Shown here in pieces: positions 33,268-45,373 of a stretch of 64,000 bases of DNA. The stretch comes from Zea mays (Eukaryota; Streptophyta; Magnoliopsida; Poales; Poaceae), in NCBI RefSeq assembly GCF_902167145.1, contig NC_050100.1, forward strand, positions 190,395,439 to 190,459,438, given 5' to 3'. The position numbers and the translations under genes were made by a program. Below the pieces are notes generated by a model, which saw only the letters and a list, made by a program, of their open reading frames with translations, was not told the DNA's origin and ran no database searches. Each line of letters begins with the position of its first letter. Position 1 is the stretch's first letter.

Positions 33268-36200
33268 TCAATCCAAGTTCCGCGAATCTAAGACATTTAG
33301 CTCACTACGCAGCCTGCAAAAGGTCTTCTCATCTAGAGGCTTAGTAAAGATATCGGCTAGCTGGTTCTCGGTGCTAACATAAAACACTTCGATATCTCCC
33401 TTTTGCTGGTGGTCTCTCAAAAAGTGATGCCGGATGTCAATGTGCTTTGTGCGGCTGTGCTCAACAGGATTTTCCGCTATGCGGATAACACTCTCATTGT
33501 CACATAGGAGTGGGACTTTGCTCAGATTGTAGCCAAAGTCCCGGAGGGTTTGCCTCATCCAAAGTAGTTGCGCGCAACACTGTCCTGCGGCAACATACTC
33601 GGCCTCAGCGGTGGATAGGGCAACAGAAGTTTGTTTCTTAGAATTCCATGACACCAGGGACCTTCCTAAGAATTGGCACGTCCCCGATGTACTCTTCCTA
33701 TCGACCTTACATCCAGCATAGTCAGAGTCTGAATATCCAATCAAGTCAAAGTTAGACCCCTTTAGATACTAGATCCCGAAGCAAGGCGTAGCGACTAAAT
33801 ATCTAAGAATTCGCTTCACGGCCACTAAGTGACACTCCCTTGGATCAGATTGAAATCTAGCACACATGCATACGCTAAGCATAATATCCGGTCTACTAGC
33901 ACATAAATAAAGTAAAGACCCTATCATTGACCGGTATGCCTTTTGATCAACGGACTTACCTCCTTTGTTGAGGTTGGTGTGTCCGTCGGTTCCCATCGGA
34001 GTCTTTGCGGGCTTGGCGTCCTTCATCCCAAACCGCTTTAGCAAGTCTTGCGTGTACTTCGTTTGGGAGATGAAGGTGCCATCCTTGAGTTGCTTCACTT
34101 GGAACCCAAGGAAGTAGTTCAACTCGCCCATCATCGACATCTCGAATTTCTGCGTCATCACCCTGCTAAACTCTTCACAAGACTTTTGATTAGTAGAACC
34201 AAATATTATGTCATCGACATAAATTTGGCACACAAAAAGATCACCATCGCAAGTCTTAGTGAATAAAGTTGGATCGGCTTTCCCAACCTTGAAAGCATTA
34301 GCAATTAAAAAGTCTCATTCATACCATGCTCTTGGGGCTTGCTTAAGTCCATAGAGCGCCTTAGAGAGCTTACATACGTGGTCGGGGTACCGTTCATCCT
34401 CGAAGCCAGGGGGTTGCTCCACGTACACCTCCTCCTTGATTGGCCCGTTGAGGAAAGCGCTCTTCACATCCATTTGGAACAACCTGAAAGAATGGTGAGT
34501 GACATATGCTAGCAAAATACGAATGGACTCTAGCCTAGCCACAGGAGCAAAAGTCTCCTCAAAGTCAAACCTGCGACTTGGGCATAACCTTTTGCCACAA
34601 GTTGAGCCTTGTTCCTCATCACCACTCTGTGCTCGTCCTATTTGTTGTAGAACACCCACTTGGTTCCCACAACATTTTGCTTGGGACGAGGCACCAGTGT
34701 CCAAACTTCATTCCTCTTGAAATTATTAAGCTCCTCCTGCATGGCCAACACCCAGTTCGGATCTAGCAAGGCCTCTTATACCCTGAAAGGCTCAATAGAA
34801 GAGACAAAGGAGTAATGCTCACAAAAATTAACTAATCTCGAACGAGTAGTTACTCCCTTGCTAATGTCACCCAAAATTTGGTCGACGGGATGATTCCTTT
34901 GAATCGTCGCTCGAACTTGGGTTGGAGGTGCCGGCTGTGCTTCTTCCTCCATTACATGGTCATCTTGTGCTCCCCCTTGATCACACGCCTCTTCTTGATG
35001 AACCTGTTCATCGTCTTGAGTTGGGGATGCACCATTGTTGAGGAAGAAGGTTGATCTTGCTCCTTTTGTTCCTGTGGCTGCACATCTCCAATCGCCATGG
35101 TGCGAATTGCGGCCGTTGGAACGTCTTCTTCATCTACATCATCAAGATCAACAACTTGCTCTCTTGGAGAGCCATTAGTCTCATCAAATACAACGTCGCT
35201 AGAGACTTAACCAAACCTGATGATCTGTTGAAGACCCTATACGCCTTTGTATTTGAGTCATAACCTAACAAAAACCCTTCTACAGCTTTGGGAGCAAACT
35301 TAGAATTTCTACCTTTCTTCACTAGAATGTAGCATTTGCTCCCAAATACACGAAAGTAAGACACATTGGGTTTGTTACCGGTTAGAAGCTCATACGAAGT
35401 CTTCTTGAGGAGGCGGTGAAGGTAGACCCGGTTGATGGCGTGGCAAGCCGTGTTCACGGCTTCCGACCAAAACCGCTCGGGGGTCTTGAACTCTCCAAGC
35501 ATCGTCCTTGCCATATCGATGAGTGTCCTATTCTTCCTCTCTACCACACCATTTTGCTGTGGTGTGTAGGGAGCGGAGAACTCGTGCTTGATCCCCTCCT
35601 CCTCAAGGAACTCCTCCACTTGAAGGTTCTTGAACTCGGACCCGTTGTCGCTCCTTATCTTCTTCACCTTGAGCTCAAACTCATTTTGAGCTCTCCTGAG
35701 GAAGCGCTTGAGGGTCCCTTGGGTTTCAGATTTATCCTACAAAAAGAATACCCAAGTGAAGCGGGAAAAATCATCAACTATAACAAGACCATACTTACTT
35801 CCTCCTATGCTTAGATAGGCGATGGGTCCGAAGAGGTCCATATGAAGCATCTCCAAAGGTCTTGATGTGGTCATCACATTTTTGGGATGATGCGAGCTTC
35901 CCACCTGTTTACCTGCTTGACAAGCTGCACAGGGTCTATCTTTTTCGAAATGCACGTTAGTTAGACCTATCACGTGTTCTCCCTTTAGAAGCTTGTGAAG
36001 GTTCTTCATCCCCACATGTGCTAAACGGCGATGCCACAGCCAGCCCATGCAAGTCTTAGCAATTAAGCATGCATCTAGACTGGCCTCCTCTTTTGCAAAA
36101 TCAACTAAATAAAGTTTGCTGTCTAGTACACCCTTAAAAGCTAGTGAACCATCACACCTTCTAAAGACAGACACGTCTACATTTGTGAATAAACAATTAT

Positions 36201-38845
36201 ATCCCATATTGCATAATTGACTAACGGATAATAAATTATATCCAAGTGACTCAACTAAAAACACATTAGAAATAGAGTGCTCGGATGAAATAGCAATCTT
36301 CCCTAACCCTTTCACCTTGCCTTGGTTCCCATCACCGAATATGATTGAATCTTGGGAATCCTTGTTCTTGACGTAGGAGGTGAACATCTTCTTCTCCCCC
36401 GTCATGTGGTTTGTGCATCCGCTGTCGATAATCCAGCTTGAACCCCCGGATGCATAAACCTGCAAGGCAAATTTAGGCTTGGGTTTTAGGTACCCAACTC
36501 TTGTTGGGTCCTACAAGGTTAGTCACAATGGTCTTTGGGACCCAAATGCAAGTTTTATCTCCCTTGCATCTTGCCCCTAATTTCCTAGCAATTACCTTCT
36601 TATCCTTTCTACAAATAGCAAAGGAAGCATTACAAGTATGAAAAATTGTAGAAGGTTCATTAATTACTTTCCTAGGAACATGAACAATATTCTTTCTAGG
36701 CACATGATGAATATTTTTCCTAGGCAAATCTCTATTATGCACAACATGGGAACTAGAAGCAGTCATAGCATATGAATCATAAGCACAGGTCCTATACGCA
36801 TTTCTAGAAAGTTTTCTATCACCATAAATGAAAGCATGGTTCTTTTGAACACTACTAGCCATAGGGGCCTTCCCTTTCTCCTTGGTGGAGATGGAAGCCT
36901 TATGGCTTGTTAAGTTCTTGAGTTCCCTCTTGAAGCCAAGACCATCCTTGATTGAGGGGTGTCTACCAATCGTGTAGGCATCCCTTGCAAATTTTATTTT
37001 ATCAATTTCACTCTTGCTAGTCTTAAGTTGGGCATTAAGACTAGCCAATTCATCATTCAGTTTAGAAATTGAAACTAGGTGATCACTACACGCATCAACA
37101 TCAAAATCTTTACACCTATTACAAATTGTAACATGTTCTACACAAGATGTTGATTTACTAGATATTTCTAACTTATCATTCAAATCATCATTTATGCTCC
37201 TTAAGCTAGAAATTGTCTCATGGCAAGTAGATAGTTCACAAGAAAGCATTTCATTCCTTTTAACTTCTAAAGCATGAGATTTTTGTGCCTCTATAGATTT
37301 ATCATGTTCTTCATACAACAAATCCTCTTGCTTTTCTAATAACCTATTCTTATCATTCAAGGCATCAATTAATTCATTAATTTTATCAATTTTAGTTCTA
37401 TCCAGTCCCTTGAACAAACTAGAGTAATCTATTTCATCATCATCACTAGACTCGTCCTCACTTGAAGAAGCATAAGTAGTATTTCGAGTACATACCTTCT
37501 TCTCCTTCGCCATGAGGCATGTGTGACGCTCGTTGGGGAAGAGGGCCGATTTGTTGAAGGCAGTGGTGGCGAGTCCTTCATCGTCAGATGAAGAGCAATC
37601 CGAGTCCCACTCCTTGCCAAGATGTGCCTTGCCCTTAGCCTTCTTGTACTTCTTCTTCTTTTCCCCTTTCTTCTCTTGTTCCTGGTCACTATCATTATCG
37701 GGACAATTAGCGATAAAATGACCAATCTTACCGCACTTGAAGCAGGAGCGCTTTCCCTTCGTCTTGTTCTTCTTGGGATGCTCCTTGCGGCCCTTTAGCA
37801 CCGTCTTGAAGCGCTTGATGATGAGGGTCATCTCTTCCTCATTTAGTCCCGCCGCCTCAACTTGCGCCACCTTGCTAGGTGGCGCCTCCTTGCTTCTCGT
37901 TGCTTTGAGGGCGATGGTTTGAGGCTCATGGATTGGGCCATTTAGCGCATCATCCACGTATCTCGCCTCCTTGATCATCATTCGCCCGCTTACGAATTTC
38001 CCAAGAACTTCTTTGGGCGACATCTTGGTGTACCTAGGATTTTCACGAATATTGTTCACCAGATGTAGATCAAGTACAGTAAAAGACCTTACCATTAGGC
38101 GAACGACGTCGTGGTCCGTCCATCGCGTGCTTCCGTAGCTTCTTATCTTGTTGATGAGGGTCTTGAGCCGGTTGTATGTTTGGGTTGGCTCTTCTCCCCT
38201 TATCATAGCAAATCTCCCGACCTCGCCCTCCACCAACTCCATTTTGGTGAGCATGGTGATGTCGTTCCCCTCATGTGAGATCCTGAGGGTGTCCTAGATC
38301 TGCTTGGCATTGTTCAAGCCGCTCACCTTATTGTACTCTTCCCTGCACAAAGATACTAAAAGGACAGTAGTAGCTTGTGCATTTCTATGGATTTGTTCAT
38401 TTATAAACATGGGACTATCCGAGCTATCAAATTTCATTCCACTCTCTACAATCTCCCATATGCTTGGATGGAGAGAGAACAAGTGACTACGCATTTTGTG
38501 ACTCCAAAATCCGTAGTCCTCCCCATCAAAGTGTGGAGGTTTGCCAAGTGGAATAGAGAGTAAATGAGCATTGGTACTTTGCGGAATACGGGAATAATCA
38601 AAGGAAAAGTTTGAATTAACCGTCTTCCTTCTCTCGTAGTCGTTGTCGTCGTCCTTTTGGGAAGAGGAAGATTCGTCGCTGTCGTAGTAGATTATCTCCT
38701 TGATGCGCCTCGTCTTCTTCTTCTTCTTCCCATCTTTTCGTTTGTAGCCCGAGCCCGAGTTGGTAGGCTTGTCGTCTTTCGGCTCATTGATGAAGGACTC
38801 CTTCTCCTTACCATTGATCACAATCCCCTTGCCCTTAGGATCCAT
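33268..38845 (-). pseudogene. Sirevirus S2 gag-pol polyprotein, multiply broken
   Basis: Order: gag (38845 to about 37700, CFKCGKIGHFIANC knuckle near 37735-37690), a long charged coiled-coil spacer (about 37600-37000), protease (WIIDSGCTNHMTG near 36440), integrase (DNGSEFKN near 35650, PYTPQQNG near 35570), RT (FAPVARLES near 34560, QIYVDDIIF near 34225) and RNase H (GYSDSDYAGC near 33735; ends RNLD at 33268). Breaks: TAG 38296-38294, one-base insertion in the A-run at about 36486-36489, TAG 35739-35737, frameshift upstream of the stop at 35134, frameshift near 34575, TGA 34317-34315 and TAG 33771-33769. Frames before and after most stops agree, so they are point mutations in one ancestral frame. 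Not functional. Confidence 0.93.
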
Positions 38846-38880
38846 CTCTTCGGGCGATTAGTCCCTTTGTGAAGAGAACG

Positions 38881-38892
38881 GCTCTGATACCA
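38881..38892 (-). promoter_or_regulatory. Primer-binding site of Sirevirus S2
   Basis: TGGTATCAGAGC on the minus strand, two bases after the 5' LTR end. Confidence 0.92.
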
Positions 38893-38894
38893 AT

Positions 38895-40249
38895 TGAGAG
38901 CACCTAGAGGGGGGGGGGGTGAATAGGTCCTGTAAGACTTGAAACTTAATGCCACAAAAACTTGATTAAGCGTTAGCACAATAATGCCAAGTGGCTAGAG
39001 AGGAGTTCTTGCAAGACACGATAACCACAAGAGAATCAACACAGATAGACACAGTGGTTTATCCCGTGGTTCGGCCAAGTACAAAACTTGCCTACCTCCA
39101 CGTTGTGGCGTCCCAACGGACGAGGGTTGCAATCAACCCCTCTCAAGCGGTCCAAAGACCCACTTGAATACCACGGTGTTTTGCTTAGCTTTACTATATC
39201 CCGCTTGCGAGGAATCTCCACAACTTGGAGTCTCTCGCCCTTACAAAGATGTTCACAAAGAAGCACGGAGTAAGGGAGGGATGAGCAACTCACACAAGAC
39301 ACAAAAATCACAGCAAATACGCACACACAAGACCCAGACTTGAGCTCTAAAGACTATCACGAGGTTCTCACTAGAACGGAGCTCAAATCACTAAGAATGT
39401 CGAACAAGTGCGCAAGAATGAAGTGTGAGTGATCAACAATGCTCTAAGGATGCTTGGTGTTCTCCTCCATGCGCCTAGGGGCCCCTTTTATAGCCCCAAG
39501 GTAGCTAGGAGCCGTTGAGAGCATTCTAGGAAGGCAGATCTTGCCTTCTGTCGCCTGGCGCACCGGACAGTCCGGTGCACCACCGGACACTGTCCGGTGC
39601 GGATTTCCTTCCTTATTTGGTGAAGCCGACCGTTGCAGATTGAGAGCCGTTGGCGCACCGGACACAGTCCGGTGCACACCGGATAGTCCGGTGCCCCCTT
39701 CTAGCTGTTGGCTCGGCCACGTGTCCCGCGCAGATCGCGCGGCCGACCGTTGGCCTGGCCGACCGTTGGCTCACCGGACAGTCCGGTGCATCACTGGACA
39801 GACCGGTGATTTTTAGCCGTACGCCGTTAATCACTTCCCGAGAGCGACGACTTCGCCTATGAACGGCTCACCGGACAGTCCGGTGCACCACCGGACAGTC
39901 CGGTGATTTATAGTCGTACACCGCCGTCGAAGTCCCGAGAGCAGCAAGTTCACTAGAGCCAGCCTGGTGCACCGGACACTGTCCGGTGCACCACCAGACA
40001 GTCCGGTGCATCCAGACTGAGCAGACTTTGGCTGAACAAAGCCATCTCTTTTCCAACTTAATTTTTCATGTTTCCAGCACTTAGACACAATACATTAGTC
40101 CATAAAACAATGTACTAAGTCTAGAAACATACCTTTACTTTTGATTTGCACTTTGTCCATCACTTGGGATACTTTAACACTTAAGCACTTGTGTTGGCAC
40201 TCAATCACCAAAATACTTAGAAATGGCCCAAGGACACATTTCCCTTTCA
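38895..40249 (-). repeat. 5' LTR of Sirevirus S2 (1,355 bp)
   Basis: Plus-strand ends TGAGAGCACC and CCCTTTCA, followed by TSD TAAAC. Minus-strand TATAAAA at 39486-39492. Palindromes of the CACCGGACAGTCCGGTG type cluster at about 39560-39805 and 39865-40015. A run of about ten G at 38910-38919 is shorter in the 3' LTR. Confidence 0.94.
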
Positions 40250-40254
40250 TAAAC

Positions 40255-41240
40255 GTGTGAGACTTAATGGATCAATAAAAAATCTGCTCATATGCGACAT
40301 CCAATTAATGTATAACCTGGCTATTTCGTGCGTGCTGACCCAAATTGAACAGCGAGATGTTTATGGCATAACATATTGATGTATGTATCATACTTCTGTC
40401 AACAAAGCAGCATAACAGAGTATTGTAAATTGCATAAACGTGTGAGACATTGAATAGTATAAATTTGTGTCTCCGTTTAACAATAAATTTATGTTGAATT
40501 GGTTTTTGATAAATCAAGCAATTGGCAAAATAATAAGGTGAAACCTATTTACAATTTAGATTGTGTAAATATGCAAATGTAAGAGTTAAAGGTTGATGAC
40601 TTACCGGAGTGTGGATGTGCCTGGAGGCCGGCCGATTTCGGGACCCCTCTGCAAGGGACAACCCAAGGCGACGCGCGGCTGTGTCAAAATGCGTAGGGGG
40701 CTCGACGTTGGGGACGGAGCTCGCGACGGCGTAGGGGACTCGGCGTTCGGCCGCCGCCGTGGAGAAGATCGAGGTCTCGGTCTCTGCGGAGGAGAAGAAC
40801 GAAGGGGCGGCACAACCGCCGGCGCGATTCCCGGTCCCTTCCCGGAGAGGAAGAATACGGCGATGGCGTCTCTGCGGCGGAGAAGGCGAGTCCGGGTCTC
40901 TGCGGTGGAGAAGGAGAATGCGACGGCGGTGGAACGACGGGGGGAGAATCTCTGTGTATTCGGCGGCCGCGGTAGAGAAGAAGCTCACAGCGGCGATTAG
41001 TTTAGGGTTCGACGGGCGCGGAGGAGAAGCAGACGGCGGCGATTTAGCTAGGGTTCGGCCGCCGCGAGCGTTACGGGAGAGGTGAGCTGAAAAAATGAGT
41101 GCTCGGTTTCTGGATTCGTGGGTCCGATAGACGTAAGCTGCCCAGATTGCGGGGACACGATCTTTTCGTGGGCCCGGATGCCGCGAAACATGCGCCCACC
41201 AAAAGTGTATAAAACGTAACAAGATTAAGCATAACACGTA
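40255..41240 (-). other. MULE flank with GC-rich, first-exon-like block
   Basis: About 40395-40452 repeats the sequence that abuts the left side of S2 (about 31125-31168), an old tandem duplication in the MULE. From 40600 to 41090 the DNA is GC- and CpG-rich. A minus-strand ORF (41237-40545) is rich in Arg, Pro and Ser and contains CGAACCCTA words usual in plant 5' leaders. This could be the 5' UTR and first exon of the ULP-like gene, cut off by S2, or a captured host gene fragment. I do not recognise a domain. Confidence 0.4.
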
Positions 41241-41842
41241 GTTATAATTGACGTAACTAGGTGGTACAGTGAGCCAAAAAAGCCTGCGCGCCTGGTCGGT
41301 ACGGTGCGGTCAGCGCACCTGGTCGGTTTCTGGTCGGGGCTTCCATTAGTTAGAGAGAGCCCAGGGCTCTAAATACTATATATATATAGTACAACCCCAA
41401 GAGGGTAATGCCTTGTGCCAGTTTTAACACTACTATACACCTGCATCACATATGTGTTTGGTTTGGCTTTTAGATTTGGCCCCTAAAAGCCAAAAGTCAA
41501 ACCAAATGGCTGGATCCATGAAGCAGTTTTTTTTCTAAAATCTGACTTTCTTGCAGTGCAAAACTGAAAGCACTCCTGGATTTGTTTTTAGTGGCTTTCA
41601 GATGAAACCGTGAAAACATATATCGAAAAACTTTTGACGGTTTTTAGTAGTTTCCACCGAACAATTTTTAGTTTTTTAATCGCTCACAGCCCACAATAAC
41701 TTTTTTCGTACCCACAACTCAACCAAACAGTACATGGACTGCAACATCCCTATAAGCATGTTTGGTCGTACTGCCTTGCGGGGAGATTAAGGCGTAATGA
41801 TGCATCACATCTGGCAGCTAATTAAGGACACATGCATAGTGC
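41241..41842. other. Intergenic, possible MITE remnant
   Basis: No gene. A short self-complementary stretch (TTTGGCTTTTAG to CTAAAAGCCAAA, 41464-41494) and terminal-like words TGTTTGGTTT (about 41454) and AACCAAACAGTAC (about 41722) suggest a roughly 280-bp MITE, but no clear target duplication was found. Confidence 0.3.
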
Positions 41843-42681
41843 CAGTGGCGGACCCAGAAATTAGTCAAGACCCGGGCCGAAGCGACCATAAACTCTAATA
41901 ATACCATATAAAAAAATTGTACGGTGAAACAATATTGTTATATATGTTAAAGATGACATACAAGTTATGATGTAGCCCCTTTCAAAAGTATCATATCAAC
42001 ATCAACAATAGTGCTTCTTGCTCCAGAACCTTGAAGGAAATTATATTAAGAACGTGACTTGAAAGATAATGTTGAGCCATTCGTCTCCTGTCTTATTCCG
42101 CAACTCAGTTTTAATAATATTCATTTTGATTGTTATTGCCTTACTAGCTCCTTGTATTGTATCTGAAACATTTTACAATTACAATAAATCTAAAACATCT
42201 AATTAAAGCTTTAAAAGTTAAAAGGGATTAAATACTTGAAGTCTTTTACCTGCTATTTCAAGTTCTCAACGGACGACGTGAGGGCCGAGGGGAGATGACA
42301 GATTGACAGATGAGCTCGGCGGTGGCGCCCAGTCGCCAGGGCGGCGCGGCGGACTGGGCGGCGTCGGCTCGGCGCTCGGCAGATTGGGCGGCGTCGGCTC
42401 GGCGCTCGGCGGATTGGGCTGGGCGAGTGGGTGTCTCAGTGTTTGCACGGCGTGCGGGCGACAGGACGGCGGACGGGGCGCGGCGCGCGGCGGACTGGGC
42501 AAGCGGCCGAGCGCGAGTGCACGACGGCAGGCGGCAGCAGATGCACATGCAGAGGCGGCGGCTAGGGTTCACGGCTTCACGCGCTCTACTGTTTGCGGCT
42601 GAGACTGACTCTTCTAAAAATATAAATGGGTCTGCGCCCCGGGCCGTGGCCCAGGCGGCCATGGGCCTGGGTCCGCCCCTG
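41843..42681. mobile_element. Non-autonomous hAT-type element, 839 bp
   Basis: Terminal inverted repeats CAGTGGCGGACCCAG (41843-41857) and CTGGGTCCGCCCCTG (42667-42681) match at 14 of 15 positions. They are flanked by a perfect 8-bp duplication CATAGTGC (41835-41842 and 42682-42689), the length diagnostic of hAT elements. The left 400 bp is AT-rich; the right part (about 42270-42600) is GC-rich with a 30-bp tandem repeat. There is no transposase, so movement would need a transposase supplied elsewhere. The GC-rich part may be captured DNA. Confidence 0.88.
42340..42420. repeat. 30-bp tandem repeat in hAT cargo
   Basis: The unit GCGTCGGCTCGGCGCTCGGC begins at 42361 and again at 42391, with a partial copy before. 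It produces Ala/Ser/Arg-rich chance ORFs on both strands. Confidence 0.75.
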
Positions 42682-42689
42682 CATAGTGC

Positions 42690-45373
42690 ACCTAACATAG
42701 GAACATATGCATGATGCTGAATTAGTTGTAACGACCACCACTTGATATGCATGATACTCTAGCACGACGTTTCCTCAAATTTTACAACACGTAGGATCTG
42801 TTTAAGAAGTGAGGATTATTTCTCTAGGAAATTTAATTCTAGTTTGTATTGAATCCCTGGGGTTTGGATCCCAAACAATAGAACAAGGCTTCAATTGTAA
42901 ACTGGAAATCTCTTTAATTTTTTTTTTCAAAAAAAACAGGAAACTGGAAATCTCATAGTACAGTCTGCAGTTTGGATAGATCTCGTGAAAATGACATCAC
43001 ACATAGGAAGGTTCAGGTGTAGTTTTATTGCAAGCATTGCAAGTGTAAACCTACCGGCAAGGAAGTGGACTATCATATGGACCTTATAAAGTGGCGAAGC
43101 TAGAGGAAAATATAAGTGGGTGTACATGTCTTATAGGTGATCCTATGAAATTCAACACTAAATAGCGATACATATATGTTAAAAATTTAACTATTATATC
43201 TGTTTTTGGGATTTTTGGGATGCATGTGCATTCATAACCCACAACTAACAATTAGTTAATTAGTTGGCTGAACCTAACTAATAATTTGTTAGCTGACTAA
43301 AAATTAGCTGTATGGGCTCCAAACATGGCATAACTAAAAATAGTCTAGCTACAAAATTTGGCAAGAAAGCAAATAAATATGGTAAATTTCTTTTACGTGC
43401 GTTGCATACGGTGTTTGGAATTAACACACCGTATACTATAGCAAAACCTTTTAGGAATTGGTATAAGCAAACTTGTTATTACTAGTGGGGGCAGCAGATT
43501 CAAGCTTGCTATTAATAAAATAAGTAGGAGCGTTGCCTATTAATATTCCTTTTCTCACCTACCAATAAACATATAAGCGCACCTACATGGGCACATGGCT
43601 GGTAGTGTTATACCACCTCTTTGCCGTCTCACCAGAAGCAACCCAGTAAAAACATATAAACATAAGGGCACGTACATCCTATAATTCTTTTGCCAACCGT
43701 CTTTTCCAAACATGGCCTTGTTATTCAACTTTTCTCTTCGATTTTGAGATTTAAGCGACGACTGGTCAGAAAAAAAATAACCTGCATATGGATGCACGGT
43801 GCAACTGCACTGCACATGCTTCTCTTAGCCTGGGACTGAGGAGAGAAGTCGAAAACAACATGCACATGCTTCTCTTCAGTCTGCACTTTGTTCGTTTTTT
43901 TTTTCCACCGGAACCGGGCACCAAACCGTTGGCTGGTTCCTTCGGAAATCTACGTACGGCTTCTCCGCAGGTTCCACCGATCATCAGCAGCTCTCGCGTA
44001 TGAATCCGGAGAGAGAAAGGTAATCATATGCCTAGACTTGTACAGGGCCGATGACTTTGTCTGTTGCACATGATTAAAGTAGTAGTAGTACTGTGTTTAC
44101 TTGCTGAAGAAGCGTGTGCAGACGAATCAGTTTGTCGCTAGTCAGAGTGCTGTCATTGCGTATGTTAATGAAGCTTAGCTGGAATAGACGTGTAGTCTGC
44201 CTCAACTCTAATCCTGGTCAGAAGAAAAGGGCCAAGTTGGTTCGGTAGCATTGACCGTCAGGCAGGAACGGATGCTGTTGGTGGCATGGCATGACATGGC
44301 ATGCTCGAGTTAGCTCACTGACCAGCATCCGGGGGGCGTGGTAGGTAAGAGCAAAGCCTTCGATCTGGCTGTGTGTTAGGTAGCCTTCTCATCTGCTCTA
44401 ATTTTGTGGCCGTTAGTTAATTGTTGTTGTTGGCGGCTTCAGAAAGGCACTTGCGCCAGCAGCTAACAGACTGGGACCGTGGATGATTAGTAGTGCTGTG
44501 TACTCCATCCAGAGACCAGAGACACAGTGCCGTCTCTGGTCTAGTTTATGCCTGAGAAAGCTATACGATTGCTCTGCAACGCCAACTGAAACACATTAGT
44601 ACCACGCCGCTAATAAACATCTCAGGTATAGACAAGACATCAATCTAACTGAAATATATAAATCTCACTCACGCGAGAGGTCAGATAGCTGTTGCCCCCC
44701 TTCCCTCACGTCGCACGCATCATTTTAGTATGCCCACTGACAACTCCACGGCATCAACTTGCCCGGGTACAGAGTGCTGCTGGCCAACTGCAATCCTTTC
44801 TTAATCACTTTTGTCCCGTGCCGTGCGGTAGGTAGGAGTGGCGACCTCATGGTCATGGCGACGGGCAGCAAAGCTATCTTCCGTGCGTTCTGCTGCTCCC
44901 CCACCATGGCGACCACAGCGGTAGGCGGCTTATTTTAGAAGCATGGGTCTTTTGCCACTACAGTCAAGTAACAAAAATGACATCCTACTTCCCCAGTTCC
45001 CCTGAAAGTAGCGATGATCAACTGTCTGGCACAATTTCCACAAGACGAGACAGTAGTAGAGGAACATTCTAGTATTAGGATACTTACTTAGAAGGAATTG
45101 AGTACGCAAGATGTACTTAAACACAACAACAGTATATGACCTTAGAAAACGCTGTCCGCCACCATGGCATGCACGTCGGCCGGTGGCAGGGCAGCTACAC
45201 AAAAGAAGAAAGAGCAACGCCACACACGCACGCACACATACGGATCGATCAATACAACCAAAAATCAACAACGAAGAACGATCGACGGCACGCGATCTGG
45301 ACATACACGTGTACAGGTTTTATTTTTTTTTCCACGTATTTCCTCCCCTCCCTCCTCTTCTCCTTGGCGTTCT
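42690..45373. other. Intergenic, downstream flank of the ammonia-lyase gene
   Basis: No convincing gene. Near 43090 a TGGCGAAGCTAG word resembles a hAT terminus without a partner. About 43240-43320 has self-complementary TTAGTTAATTAG/CTAACTAATAA words. From 45100 to 45373 is the 3' UTR side of the ammonia-lyase gene; AATAAAA on the minus strand (45318-45324) is a possible polyadenylation signal. CA-rich and GATCGATC stretches are simple sequence. Confidence 0.5.

Larger units (their letters stand above)
31169..40249 (-). mobile_element. Sirevirus S2, Opie-like, structurally complete but coding-dead
   Basis: On the minus strand: 5' LTR 40249-38895, PBS 38892-38881, gag-pol 38845-33268, non-coding 3' region, PPT 32493-32480, 3' LTR 32479-31169. 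The 5-bp TSD TAAAC is perfect. The gag start (MDPKGKGIVING), zinc knuckle, integrase and RT are of the Opie/Ji type. It is inserted in the MULE upstream of the recognised ULP-like exons. LTRs are alike but differ in palindrome number. Confidence 0.95.
23603..41240. mobile_element. Mutator-like element with FAR1-type transposase and ULP-like gene (boundaries unresolved)
   Basis: A MULE-type transposase gene (plus) and a ULP1-protease-like gene (minus) lie tail to tail in AT-rich DNA with several copies of a short dispersed repeat. This pairing is known from Kaonashi and related plant MULEs that carry ULP genes. The left part is beyond Sirevirus S1 and outside the window. The right boundary is not found: the flank resumes after Sirevirus S2 at 40255 and continues at least through a GC-rich first-exon-like block (40600-41090). 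No terminal inverted repeat could be identified, so it could also be a fixed, formerly mobile locus. Confidence 0.65.

Noticed and set aside
43788..44073. Small overlapping ORFs near 43.8-44.1 kb
   Set aside because: Short, overlapping on both strands and without any recognisable motif or splice context; treated as intergenic.
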